Assembly (NCBI RefSeq): GCF_964204645.1
Contig: NC_134032.1
Location: 3,560,916 to 3,624,915, forward strand
Direction: 5' to 3'
Length of the DNA stretch: 64,000 bases
Source of the DNA: Tubulanus polymorphus
Taxonomy: Eukaryota > Nemertea > Palaeonemertea > Tubulaniformes > Tubulanidae
Below the pieces are notes generated by a model. It was not told the origin of the DNA and made no database searches. It saw nothing but the letters and a program-made list of their open reading frames with translations. This document shows, in pieces, positions 35,135 to 46,581 of this stretch; the stretch's first letter is position 1; every line of letters starts with the position of its first letter. The translations under genes were made by a program, and so were the position numbers.

Positions 35135-35320
35135 GTAGAATTATAGATTGTAACCACCAGGGCTATCAGGGGTTGATTGTATTTGGACTCTTTTGTAATT
35201 CTTATTGTGAGCATGGTCGCAAATCTGGCCCATCGACTGTTGCTACCTTGTTGTAAATTGACGAGAGACTAGGTAGGGTCTAACCATCGGTTTTCGGGCC
35301 CTAAAAGCGGGTGCTTGGAT

Positions 35321-35352
35321 CATGGACGTATAAACTAGTTTATACGTCCATG
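35321..35352. repeat. Perfect 32-bp palindrome
   Basis: CATGGACGTATAAACT is followed with no spacer by its exact reverse complement. It lies 190 bp after the copy B donor. It could extrude as a cruciform, or be the collapsed remnant of an inverted-repeat element. Confidence 0.9.
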
Positions 35353-36055
35353 CTGAGATCAACTTTCAGATCTTGAAAACAACTAATACCTATAAACATT
35401 GGTCTGAGTAAAATATTCGAGAGAAACATCCTAGTTGATTCAATCAAATCATATCACAAGTAATTTAAAATCGTGAATGGGGATGAATCTAGGAGCTATA
35501 GGTTGCGAGCCTTGTGGCAAAGGACAATAGCACTTTATTGAAAAGGTACTTCCAAAGGGTTGATATTTTACTACATTTAATTAACTAAGACAATCTCCAA
35601 TGAACTGCAAAACCATTGAACTGCAAAAAGTTTTGATCCCCAGAAATAATTTCTTGACAGATTCTTAGGAGAAAAACAACTCGTCTGTATCTTTCATTGG
35701 CGATGAGTAGCACATTTTGAAAAGTATAAAAGAGCCTTTGTTACAAATTCATTTTCATAACGGAATTCTATGAAGAGCAGCCATTTACAGTGCTCGTGAA
35801 CCTTCTTCAACGTTTAGGCTAATTTGTAGTTACTTTTTCCATTTTTCAAATGAACCGATACCTATCCCCGCCTTTTTTCAAATTGCTCCAACTTTCCAGT
35901 TGCATTAGCATTAATTCGGTATCATATTTCACTGATATCCCTGAAATTCCACCCGTTACTGGAATGCTCAGCAGATGAAAAGTGAAAAGGGAAATTCAGA
36001 ATATGAGGGTCTTGTTCAGGATATCCCTTGGGACAAAAGTTGTTTTTCCGTCCAA
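35353..36055. other. Intronic or intergenic, no supported gene
   Basis: AT-rich; I see no exon with a recognisable product in this stretch. Confidence 0.35.
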
Positions 36056-36059
36056 AGTT

Positions 36060-36355
36060 GAATTCAATTACAATTACAATTGGTTAATCTAGTCCAGAAT
36101 TATGCAATTGCACAAAGCAGAAAATTATTTTACAACATACCTCGCAGCATTCAATTAACATTAAATTTGAATTTAAAAAATTGTGCAACTTATTGGGGAA
36201 TCTCCAATAGCGTTCCGGGATGTATCTAGCTCTGAATTCCGGGAAGGACGGGCAGACGGGTAAAACGTGATATTCATTCCCTACCGCCTCTAAATCACAC
36301 TTTTGGCACAGCCTATCGACACGGGCGATTCCCGCCTCTACCAGAATTCCACCGG
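36060..36355 (-). pseudogene. Non-LTR RT C-terminal zinc-finger fragment
   Basis: Minus-strand reading gives a LCQKCDLEAVGNEYHVLPVC finger followed by PEFRARYIPERYWRFPN, the same C-terminal block as CPACNTVGDELHFIYDC at 19.2 kb. It ends in an (AATTGT)n-like tail near 36060-36085. It is a 5'-truncated copy, about 300 bp. Confidence 0.7.
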
Positions 36356-36875
36356 TAGCCTTTGATTGAGCATCTAAATCTACATAAAGTGGGTGCTAAA
36401 ATCAAGCTGTTTTCAGCGATGCCTCAACAAATATTTTTTTATTGTACAACCTTTCTTTTAAACAATAGGAAAAACTGTGACCGAATCAGCCATCATAGAA
36501 AACATCCGAAACTGATTTCATTATTTCAGATGTCACTCAAGTTAAGAAACGTATAAACAAAATGATCGACGTTGAAAATGACTAACAAAAAGGTTTGGTG
36601 GAGCGACGAATTACTCGATTTCAACAACTTATTCACCGATGAACACTCGGAAATTCGACCCCAAAACGAAACCCGTTGATAAATGAAGAAAGCGAGGAGC
36701 AAAGAGTGATTTTAACCGGTAATTTCAAGAAGCTTTTCACATATGACTAGCGTGCTATAAAGCGTATTATGACAATGATTTTTATAAATGTTTTATATCT
36801 TTTTGGACATTTTTGCAACTCGCTACAAAAAAGACGTCCAGAAATTCTAACAGAATATTGTGTTTTGATGGTCCT

Positions 36876-37090
36876 CTAATCCAGCAATGCGAAATTCCTG
36901 TTTCTTGTTGGATATGAGCGTATATCTATATTCCTCTGGTAATGCTGGATAAAATAATTTGGCAATTGTAAGTTATTAAATTTGAACATGAATAGTAGGA
37001 ATTTCGTAATATGTTTCAATTTTAGGATATTCAATTTCTTGAAAATAGGATCAGTGTGTTCTAGAAAGAAGGACATATGTTTATTATCAT
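36876..37090 (-). pseudogene. CR1-like RT C-terminal fragment
   Basis: HTDPIFKKLNILKLKHI and the following Phe-rich helix match HTSPIFKKLEILKLYDI near the end of the 29.5-kb element's RT. Only about 65 residues remain. Confidence 0.6.
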
Positions 37091-39100
37091 TAAATAATAA
37101 GTTATATATAATAATAAGTTCGAAACTTATGAAGTGGAGGAAACACTGCAGTAACCTACGATATTATCAAGTGAGGGAGAAAACAGACCATTTTGTCAAA
37201 TAGTTCGTGGGTTAGAATATTTTCACTGAAATATTTGAAGAGTCGTATTGATTGTACCGGTACATCTAGTAAAATTTTGGTTTTCTTAATCTATATTCAT
37301 TTTTCACCATGGTTGTAGGAATGTTTGCAATAGGTTAAACTGGCCGAGGAAGGATAATATGCAATTTACAATGTTTTTATAATGTTTCAATATTTTATCC
37401 TAGTTTATTTCTCTGTTTTCGTGTAACATGATGAGATCATTAAAGCAGGACTCTGTGCTCCACTGGCTAAGAATTGTATTGTAAATTGATGACTGCTTCT
37501 CACATAAAATTTCAATAAACGCTATATATCTTAATAGAAATAAACCTGTTTCTCTTCGATAGATGGGAGCCTTCAACTTGACCTTATATTTATTGGCCAT
37601 ATCAAATATCCTATTATATTTTATACGTGTCGAGTTAAGAATAAATGCTTCCACCTAGAACTGTTTTCAACAGATTCCACTTTTTTCTTCATGTCATTTC
37701 CAGCAGCAAGGATTTTAAAATTTTAAAAATTTGAAATTAAGAAAAAAAAGTCTTGTCACTATAGAGGCGCTGGATTTAACGAGATAACACAAATACAGTT
37801 TATATCTACTCTGTACCGAATTCCACATACTTGAAATATTCATGTGACTGTATAGTCAAACAGTATTAACTCTATAAGGTGTTTATGCTTTCATTTGTTT
37901 TCCTAAACCAAAATCTCAACTGGAACTGGGAAGTGAGGACGTCGATGGATAAAGCAATATACAGGGAGAAACCGGCGATAACAACGAAAAACAAGAGGTT
38001 CACGGACCTTGAGACTTCATCGAGATAATCGGAAGTTCCAGTTTAGGAAAAGGAACAGGTCCCGCCTTGCTGTGCAGGCTGGATCAATGTATCTAAACGT
38101 ATCAATTACATTACAGCATGTCACCACTTGTGCTGAAATGTAATTTATAATTCAATACTGTCTTAATTGTAAAAGTTATGCTTGTTTTCTGGGCTTATTT
38201 TCTCAAAGATCCGCATGAATTTTCGTAGTACTGATATCCGCGAACAAAAAAAAAATATTATTATAGAATGTTTAAAAGGAACTGCTTTTTCATAATAGTA
38301 TGAATAAGCTTATTTCACAAACAAGGTGACGAAACAAAGTGGAAAATATGTTACAATAATAATCAGCGGGAATACAATAGGGTTTATGCGAAGGCAGCAG
38401 ACACCCTAATAAAGAATGATAAGAACGCTTTACTAGATAACGACTGTCAGACACCCCTACTATATAACAAATACTCTTCAATTAGAATTCCCTATGAATA
38501 AGCTCATTTCAACTCATTTCCAGGAAAACGTTATGACATAATCTAGGATATGTCAAAAATGATAAATATCCATTGACATACATTTCCCAGCGCTCTAATC
38601 AATGTATCATGTATACTTCCGCGTAATGGAAAAAGTACTGAGCTACGTATCTATCAATGACACTTCCTTCAGCAAGATCAGGAACTATCTTCGAAAACTC
38701 TGTGACAGTGAACATCATTAGAATTATATACGTAGATATTGACTTGGTACTTAAACCGAATTTTTCTGTAACTCAACCGTTATTTGCTTCAACTGATAGA
38801 ACAGGAATTCCAATTGGAATCGATAGTGCCAAATAACTCACACAAGTCTTTCTTCGCGCATTGGCATCGCATAAGAACAAAACCAAGGCATCGCCATCCG
38901 GTATCAGCCCAATTGCTCATTTGGCCAAAAAGGATAACATTTCAGTTCCGGATGATTTACCAATAGCATCAGTCTAAATAAATGCTACGTATTTATGATT
39001 ATTGCGTACTCTATACTGTCTTATTCATCATCGAGATCTTAAATCATTACTCAGTGATTTGATGAAAACTCTTCTGTAGAGGTTGATAAGTATAATATCT
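37091..39100. other. No supported gene
   Basis: Contains the dispersed repeat 37795-37885. Open frames of 60-84 residues here have no domain or splice context that I can defend. Confidence 0.35.
37795..37885. repeat. Dispersed repeat, copy 2
   Basis: Counterpart of 27075-27190, same orientation; family unknown. Confidence 0.6.
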
Positions 39101-39104
39101 CAAT

Positions 39105-39830
39105 CTATGCTTTCAACGTTCGTAGTTGTAACGTGAATTTTGAACCATTTTCATATCTTTTGAACAATTTGAAAGCAGACTTTTCTATTTTGAGGCTTTC
39201 AAAAACCTGGACAAACGAACTGCATGATAATCAGAGGTTTTACAGATTCCAAGGCATGAAAAGCGTTATAAGTTTTTAAGAAAATTTTAAGATTTTAAAA
39301 AATTGTCAGGGGGTAGGATTTTTAGATACATTTTTTACGTAAAATTTAGACCAAATCATTTGGGAACGTGTTCTATATGAAGACAAAAATATTTTTAAAT
39401 GCCTCTTTATATATAAATATATCGATTTTGAAAAAGAAAGAAATAGTTAATTGGTTTGATCTACCAACCACCAACACAAAACAAAGCAGCGATGGCTTAA
39501 ACAATTAATCATTTCATTCCACTTTTAGAGAAACTCAATACAGAAAACGAAGTAGGCATTCTAATGGGCTATTTCAGTTAGTAGAGTATCATATCATAAA
39601 AAGATGGATATATATGGGAAATGATAAGGATGCACAGGGAAATGATCTACTGAACATTATAACAAGGGCAACGTATTAGGTGGGCCTACGTTAGAAGCAA
39701 TGTGTACGTATTTAGAATATGGAAGATATTCATTTGAAAATAGCGCAGCTGAAATTGTTGAAGTATTTAAATCGATGAAAATGGATTCAAATTCCGTTCA
39801 TTTGTTTGAACTGAACAGACTGTCTAATTT
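39105..39830 (+). pseudogene. Non-LTR endonuclease remnant
   Basis: AFNVRSCNVNFEPFSYLL and FSILRLSKTWTNELHD (39108-39240) match the start of an AP-type endonuclease (normally NVRSL...., LSETW). A further scrap, NTENEVGILMGYFS (about 39540-39580), fits the GDFN region. It is heavily decayed. Confidence 0.6.
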
Positions 39831-39885
39831 ACGTTGTAATATTCGGTTACTACTGCTGTGAAAACACTTGTCTCGCTAGTCCACG

Positions 39886-39894
39886 TATATAATA
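39886..39894 (+). promoter_or_regulatory. TATA box of the small secreted peptide gene
   Basis: TATATAATA, 28-30 bp before an initiator-like ATCACAACT (TSS expected about 39916). Confidence 0.45.
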
Positions 39895-39915
39895 GCACCC
39901 AGCGGAAATAGAATC

Positions 39916-40361
39916 ACAACTGAATTCAGTTAGTTCCACGAAATACGTGAGTTAAACGATTTGTTATCATTCTAAAGTGGCAGTTCCTAGTTTTGTGCTC
40001 TGACGTCTCCCTTTTAAACCCTATAATTTAAAACACCTTTTCCAGGTTTTAATACATTGTCAACGATGATCAGTAAGTCAAATATCATAAATCAATTCAT
40101 TCTAAACATATATTCATTCGAATGTTTTCTAATTCATTAAGTAGCGACTCAATACGTTTCATACAGATAAGACTAGGTTTACGGTTTATTAATGAACATG
40201 TATTTCTAGGTGAGTTATTAAAGCTTATTCTTCCACTTTGTGGGATTTTTGCGTCAGTGTGCGCCATGGCTGCAGGCGAAGGAGAACGAAAATTGACGAC
40301 CAGAGGATTCGTGTTCGACTGCTTTGTTGATCAAAGTACTGAGTGTTCATATCTTCTTTGA
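39916..40361 (+). CDS. Putative 52-residue secreted peptide, three exons
   Basis: Model: exon 1 39916-39946 (donor GTGAGT), exon 2 40046-40072 (acceptor TTTTCCAG; ATG 40066; donor GTAAGT, phase 1) and exon 3 40210-40361 (acceptor ATTTCTAG; stop TGA). The joined product starts MIS then a hydrophobic ELLKLILPLCGIFASVCAMA, a good signal peptide, leaving about 30 residues with a CFVDQSTEC loop that could close as a disulfide. The TATA box, donors and acceptors agree with each other. A possible further donor (AAA|GTACTG, about 40336) would extend the protein instead. An AATAAA lies near 40576. I do not recognise the family. Confidence 0.4.
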
Positions 40362-40795
40362 AATAATGATGTATGATCATGTAAAAGATTCTGCAGTTGT
40401 AGAGACTGACTAGGGCTGTATATTTCAGTTCATACAACGGTAGTTTATTTCTCTCTCTTTATATTGCATGTCAGCCAAGTACACAGAAAATTGGACCTAT
40501 TTATTGAGGCACTGTGACTGAGATTAGTCACGGGATTTTAACCGCTACGTGTACTCAAAACTCAATACCGAACGAATAAACCTGCTTACAATGCTTAGAA
40601 TGCATACAAAAAGAATACAAAACGTAACCACGTACTCCCGCCCCAAAATTTCGTGAATATAATTATCCCCTATATAATATTAATATTTCAATATCATTTA
40701 CATTTATATCTGACATATATTTTCACTAAGTGAAATTAACGTTGGTAAAGAACCTGATTGATAACTAATGAATGCAAATTACGAGAGTCTCGTGT

Positions 40796-42205
40796 TCAGA
40801 AAACAGAATTCACATACACATTTTGTCGTTTCGCTCGGCGGTTACGAACAGCCGTGATTCTTTGATCAGCAGCAACGGCAGATGCGCGGATTGGACGTTT
40901 TCCAACCACAGATCCGTCTACGTTTTCGGTAGGATTCGCCTCGCCTAGCGATCCCGGATCTGCGCATGTTGTACCATTGGTGAATCCAATGGATGTCCTC
41001 AAAGTAGCGTTTCGAACTTTCCAGTCTTTTTCACGACGCAACGCGGTGTCGTCCCCTAGACGCCATAGGTTTCTGGGTCGTCATGAATTTGAAAGACGGA
41101 GCCTAAATTAACATTTTCCTGATCTCTCCGTTTCCTGATCTTTCCTGATGCCGTTCGCGTAAGCTCAACAAATATTCACATTTTGCAGCGACGACAAAAT
41201 TAACTGAACAATAACCAAATATAATTCATACGACGAGTAATCAAATCTCGATGGACACGGAATTCAGGATCACTAAATTCCGTCTCGCACACGTAGGCTT
41301 GAGGAAACCCTGCAATACGGCGTCCATACTTGAGCATGGACGGCGTGAGCGGCTGAATGTCGGACGCATTGAAGATTGATGTCAAAGGCCTATCATTCAG
41401 TTGACTTTCAATTTCTATTAATAGTACAATGTAACTAAATTCAAATGTGAGTTTCGATCGACATAAAATCTTTTTGATCATGCCTTTAACCAAGCCCACT
41501 AGCCGCTCATAAAAACCCCTTGCCAGGAACTACGTTTGGCTATAAACTCCGGTTGAACTCGATCTATTTTCAGCCAAATAACTAGCAACCTTATTCGACG
41601 AAATTATCTCATTCAAGACTTCATTGGCCGATGTAAAAGTAGATGCATTGTCGGATATGCATTTTCTAGGAACTGACCGATACTACTCGACTGCTAGGCA
41701 AATGCAGATGTACGTAGTGGAAGAAAGCATGGTTTACCCTAAATACACTGGCATTTAAAACTTTAATAGCAATTTAACGCGCTGTCTGAGATCAGGAATC
41801 CAATAAGAGACCATTCAATTAGTACGTACACGCTGAGGGGAGTGGGTGAGTAGTTAACGTAGAATGCGTATTTGTGTATGGTGGAGGGAGTAGGATTTTA
41901 GGTACATTTTTGTTCCGTTTATTTCTGACATCCGACAATAGTGGTTCCGGGACTCAAGGTCACTAGTCTCGCCGCGTAGTTTGATAGATCTCAACACGTG
42001 GCGCACGGAAAACTGAAGATGTCGCAACATAAACTCGAAATCACCAAATCCACAAATGTGTGATACTTTGGCAACGAAATAGGATAGGTCTCTTTGCCAA
42101 ATCAGAAATGTCAGCATCGTCGATTCTGCCGTTTGAATGTATTATTCCATCGTCACCGATACATAACTGTAAGTTTTCAATCAATCTATTAGTAACTGGA
42201 GCTCA
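40796..42205 (-). pseudogene. Decayed BEL/Pao pol fragment (integrase end)
   Basis: Leftward, fragments in several frames are GDDGIIHSNGRIDDADIS and AKRPILF (about 42165-42080), YWIPDLRQRVKLLLK (about 41805-41760), a degraded SDNASTFTSANEVL (about 41655-41610), GLVKGMIKKILCRSKLTF and IESQLNDRPLTSI (41499-41380), LTPSMLKYGRR, then NATLRTSIGFTNGT and a RPIRASAVAA tail ending at 40796. All match the order of the young element at 12.4-18.4 kb but at low identity, so this is another, older family member. LTRs are not evident. Confidence 0.75.
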
Positions 42206-42348
42206 ATTATGTAAGAAAACTATTATACCAATATCCGAGTAAAAGATCGAAAGTATTGTATTTGATGATGCTGTGATAATATATGGATTGGGGAGTAAAA
42301 AAAATCCAGTTCAAAATTCATTGTAAATGAACTAATTTTGACAACGGA

Positions 42349-43581
42349 CTACCTATCGGTATTGTAGTAGAACAGTTTTATAAATTGTCTTCTAAAAATT
42401 TGTAACGTACCGAAATATATGAAAAAGTTTACGCAGAACAAGACGTTTCGAAATCCGTAAAATATTCCTTCTAATTCACGCCACAAAAGTATTAGGTAAA
42501 ACGTTCTAGTAGGGGATCCGTAAAGATTAATACGATGGTTTATCCAGATCACATACATGAGAAATTCGTTGAAGTTATGCATTAATTTAGTGACAGTGTT
42601 GGGTAGAACACAAATTATATAGACTAAAATGACAACTAGAAGTGTTTTACTAGTCGATGACCGAAAGCGTTCTGCTCCTGTTCTATTCAACATGCTAGAT
42701 TTCTGAGAACGTGATAAACCAGTTAGAATTGATGCTATGATGATCGCAATGGCCGGAAATATCTCCTGAAAGAATACTCTTGCCATTGTTATAATAACAT
42801 AAAGAAATTGATTCATCCCATAAGACTGCTTGCAACTGAATTGAGTGAAGGTTTCGTTATATCTACGAACCGCATTGCGATAAATGTAGATACTTTTACT
42901 CAAAGAATCGAGGTTTATGATGCAGGAAAACACTATGACACCACATACTATGACGACACGCCGCTTGTAGGTGAAATATCTCATATGAAAGAATGGTAAA
43001 CGTATAGAAACAAATCTTTCAACAGCAATTGCTAAGACTATGTAGTGTGATACTGCTATTGCTTGGTTGTAAGATATGTTAACCAACAAACATTTTGGAA
43101 TTAATTTGTTAGGAATGTACTGAAAATAATAATAGAAATGGTACAATGATGATGAACACAGTTTGCCATGTTTTGACAATGTCATATAGTTATCTCCACA
43201 TATTTTCGGGTAAAATTGGATTTTTACCAGGATGTATTTCAAATAATATGGAAAGTTGCTCAGCTTGATAAATAAAACGATTTGTTCTGAAAACGCGAGA
43301 GTTATGAGATAGGGGAACGTGTAACGAACAGTCTGGTATCTGCGACATTTAATCAGTAGAATTATTGTCAGAAAGTTGAACACACTTCCGAGTGGAAACA
43401 CTAACAAAGTAAATGTGTAGAAGTTGAGAAGATAAGCGCGTCTAGTGAAACTTCTAAAGGCTGTAATAAAAGCTGGTGTCCTGGAAGCGTATGACAGTCG
43501 CTGGGTTGTAGTAACGGCGATGATAGTAACATTATTCATTGATGATACCAGCCGTTTAGAATCCGAATGCTACTCGGTGAA
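42349..43581 (-). CDS. Rhodopsin-class (peptide-type) GPCR
   Basis: Single coding exon with ATG at 43539, 396 residues. A 5' UTR exon is supported at 43680 and above (donor CTACG|GTGAGT, 43679-43678) joined to 43581 (acceptor TTTCTGCGCAG), a 98-bp intron like those in the other receptor gene. Seven hydrophobic segments are seen. TM1 has GSVFNFLTI, TM2 LAFSE (Glu for the usual Asp), TM3 ends AVERF in the DRY position, TM6 has CVLPNTV, and TM7 has VNFFIYF instead of NPxxY. An N-terminal NVT glycosylation site is present. The changed Asp in TM2 and the missing NPxxY proline are unusual. Ligand unknown; nearest type is the lineage-expanded FMRFamide-receptor-like group (inference). Confidence 0.85.
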
Positions 43582-43810
43582 CTGCGCAGAAACGCACACG
43601 ATGCTCCCGTCTCTCAACTGTTATCATTTCTCAACAATCGATATGAAATTACAGTTGAAATGCTCGACATCAAACTCACCGTAGATAATTATGGAGATAC
43701 AACGGTACTTCTAATATTACTCATTCTGATCGCTCTGTCGATCTCATACAAAGGTTTCAGTCCTCATAATAAACTCCTTCTAAAATTTGTCAGTACGCTA
43801 GGACCCAAAA

Positions 43811-44090
43811 CCTAACTATGCGCAGTGATTCGTGTTATATTTTATATCAATGTATATTTATTTATATTATATGTGTATTTATTTGACGTATATAACATTT
43901 TAGACAGAACCACCAAAAATATTTCTAGTATTTTATATTAACTTTTTACTCTTTTTACTCTCAACTATTGTGGGATTTTACATTTATTGTTTCCTTTCCA
44001 GTTATCCATGGTTTCAAGTAAGCCTAATTGACTGTTTGTTGAGCTTCGTTGTATAAAACCGTGTTGACCGTTGAACAGGATTCTATTAAA
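43811..44090. other. Upstream flank of the GPCR gene
   Basis: AT-rich, nothing recognisable. Confidence 0.35.
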
Positions 44091-44139
44091 TTCCCTTCAT
44101 TTTCTTAAGCATGGTGTAGCTGCTTCGGCATACATGCGA

Positions 44140-44330
44140 TCGTGGTCGACACAGTATCCAGACAAGATCAAGAAGTTTTCTCCGATCGAAAACAGGTGGC
44201 CGAAATTAACGGAACTGTCTCATCTTGGAAATAAGTTGATCTAACTAGTGGAGTCACGCAAGGTAGTATCCTCAGTCGTCTTCTCTTCACTGTCCTGAGA
44301 GGCAGAGTAATCGCAAAGGTACAGGACCGA
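44140..44330 (+). pseudogene. Reverse transcriptase scrap
   Basis: SDRKQVAEINGTVSSWK, one stop, then VTQGSILSRLLFTVL (about 44190-44310): the RT block just before the YADD box in CR1-like elements. About 50 residues remain. Confidence 0.65.
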
Positions 44331-44479
44331 GTAAATTTCCAAAACGACCTAATCAAGTTGTGTCCCGTACATGGTCAGAAACACGTATGATAAGCATCAT
44401 CCTGAAAAGGCATAATATGGATATCGGATACAAAGAAAATCCAGGTTCGTATTATACCTATTGTGTTCGGGTGTGAAGA

Positions 44480-44950
44480 TTACTTTGTTCGAAAAAAGTT
44501 TACTCCGTAATGAAAAGACTATTTAGTTCCACGAAAATCTTTTTCTTTGGAATGAAAAACTTTCAATGGATCAATATACTTGTTTAAACGAAAAACTTAA
44601 TGTTCCGACAAGAAAATTTTGTTCGAATGAAAACAATTTTGCTCAATCGAACAATATACTTTCTATACAAATGAAAAGTTGTTCGAATAAAAAGCTATGT
44701 TATTGTTTGGACGAAAAATTGTTTGTCCCGACAAAAAAAAATTGGTGAACGAAAACAATTTTGTTCGAATAATAGTTTGAATAAAAAGAATTCTGTTCGA
44801 TCGAACATTTTCGAATTTTTATTTAAAGTTTTGTTCGAACGAAATCAATTTTGTTCGATCGAAAAAAACATTTTCGGTTCGAACAAAATCATTTTGTTCT
44901 GACAAAAAAATTATTTTGAACGAAAAGATTCTCAGACGAAAAAAAGATCT
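44480..44950. repeat. Degenerate GTTCGAA/CGAAAA-rich repeat tract
   Basis: About 20 loosely periodic copies of TTTTGTTCGAA/CGAACAAAA-like words in an A/T-rich background, in both orientations. No coding potential. Confidence 0.6.
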
Positions 44951-45589
44951 TATCATCCGGGGCTCCGTCGTAACTCATCGGGAATTAATAAAATACAAGT
45001 TTCATTAATGATGAAAAACTCAAATGAAACCCATGTTTATAAAGCTGCCTGCTCAGACGAATGATAACAGCTTATCAAAAAAATCTTCATATTAGCTGAT
45101 GCAGGCCTAAGTATATGCACGTAGGTCTAGCTTCCAGACAAATGAGGCTTAGACCGATTGCGGTTTAACCCTCGTAAACATCGTATTACTACACCTCTAT
45201 TTAACAGGGTTAGATTTCATGGTGTATTCCATTTGTAATATCAATTTCATTTTCGGACGAAGAAACAAATCACTTGCGCTACGTGTCATAGCAATGTTGT
45301 CGGATTTTCTATTGCAAATTTTGTTTGAATTTCAATCCATGTGTCCGTAAATAAACACAACAATTATATTGTGTTTGTTTGAAACAGTAAAGCACGTAGG
45401 CCTCAAAGTAGCACAACTCAATAAACACTTCAAGCGGCCAAACGGTCTCAGATCACCAGCGGTATCGGAAATACTGAATCCGAATAACAAGCGTGATTTC
45501 AGCTTACGGATAATCATGTGTTATATACAGTTATTTATCAAATATCCTGTCGATTTGGTAAAGATCGGTGTATACTGAAAACGATACAT

Positions 45590-46110
45590 GGTTGAAGCCC
45601 GTGGCCGAATCACTGGTAGTAATAAATTCATTTATTTTGGTACCTCGTCAACACTACAGCTTTTCTCTGCTGCATCTTTCCGGCGTGTTTAGTTTAGGCC
45701 TGCGACTCGCCGGTACTTTAATGGTACTTAAATGATATATCGTACTAAATATCCGAAACCATTTTGTAAAGGAAAATAGAATATTGTTAAACTAACTGCC
45801 TGAAGCCCGTAGCCAAATCACTGGGAGTAATACATTTATTTGTACTTGATTTGATTTTCATGGCGAGGAGAATGCACAGCGGATCCGCGGAACGACGATG
45901 TAAAGACACACGTAGATTCATCGATCTTTACAGCTACAGCTCGACAGTGCTTATAATATTTAGAGCAGTAAATATCCCGTGGATGATGAAGTGTACAGAT
46001 GAAGAAGATGGGTAATTGTTAAAATCATTCTTTGAAGACCGCGGCTGAGTGTGAAGTCATGCGGCAATAAATTTGTTTATCTATACTTGAATTGATAATC
46101 GCAGTGACGA
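45590..46110 (+). repeat. Three diverged tandem units, ~210-230 bp
   Basis: Units starting near 45594, 45803 and 46035 share TGAAGCCCGTGGCCGAATCACTGG-like heads and AATAAATTTATTTAT-like middles (TGAAGACCGCGGCTGAGT in the third). Satellite family unknown. Confidence 0.6.
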
Positions 46111-46292
46111 GCAGCCTGTGGTGGATTTCGGGATGACGACTCAGAAAACATGTACAGTTAGATCGAAAGTCATTTTCATTGCTCGAAATGCCAATCAATA
46201 CACACTAACCAGGTGGGGTACGTTTACCTTTTGGCTGCTTACTATAACAGAACCAGAACGAACCATCTAATTGAAGATGCGCTTTCGGAACA

Positions 46293-46505
46293 TTATATTA
46301 GCGTAAGGTTGTAATCATCGATTAGTTTTTTCTCGATTTGGACGTCGCTTATTTTAAATGGAGTTTTATTTTCCCATGCACAAAAGCATCTTGCGACCAA
46401 TTCAGCTTTCGTGCCCGTCGTCCTTAAACCGCGAGCGCATAAATACGATTTTAATTTGTCTACAGTCAATTTGACAAAATCATCGTATCCCTGGATCTCA
46501 GCCAT
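46293..46505 (-). CDS. SAP-domain ORF, partner of the Harbinger-type transposase
   Basis: 70 residues starting at ATG 46505, just after a strong acceptor (TTTTCATTTCAG|A). Residues 13-45 form a SAP motif (VDKLKSYLCARGLRTTGTKA then ELVARCF), a DNA-binding helix-extended loop-helix. ISL2EU/IS4EU-type Harbinger elements carry a second gene, a YqaJ-like nuclease, whose N-terminus often has such a domain; here only the first part is seen and no YqaJ exon was found to the left. Head-to-head with the transposase, 76 bp between start codons. Confidence 0.6.
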   Translation of the reverse strand: MAEIQGYDDFVKLTVDKLKSYLCARGLRTTGTKAELVARCFCAWENKTPFKISDVQIEKKLIDDYNLTLI

Positions 46506-46581
46506 TCTGAAATGAAAATAAAATCAATTTTTCAAATTAAGAAGCTTTCATAACTAACATGTGTATTACGTTTATTTACAG

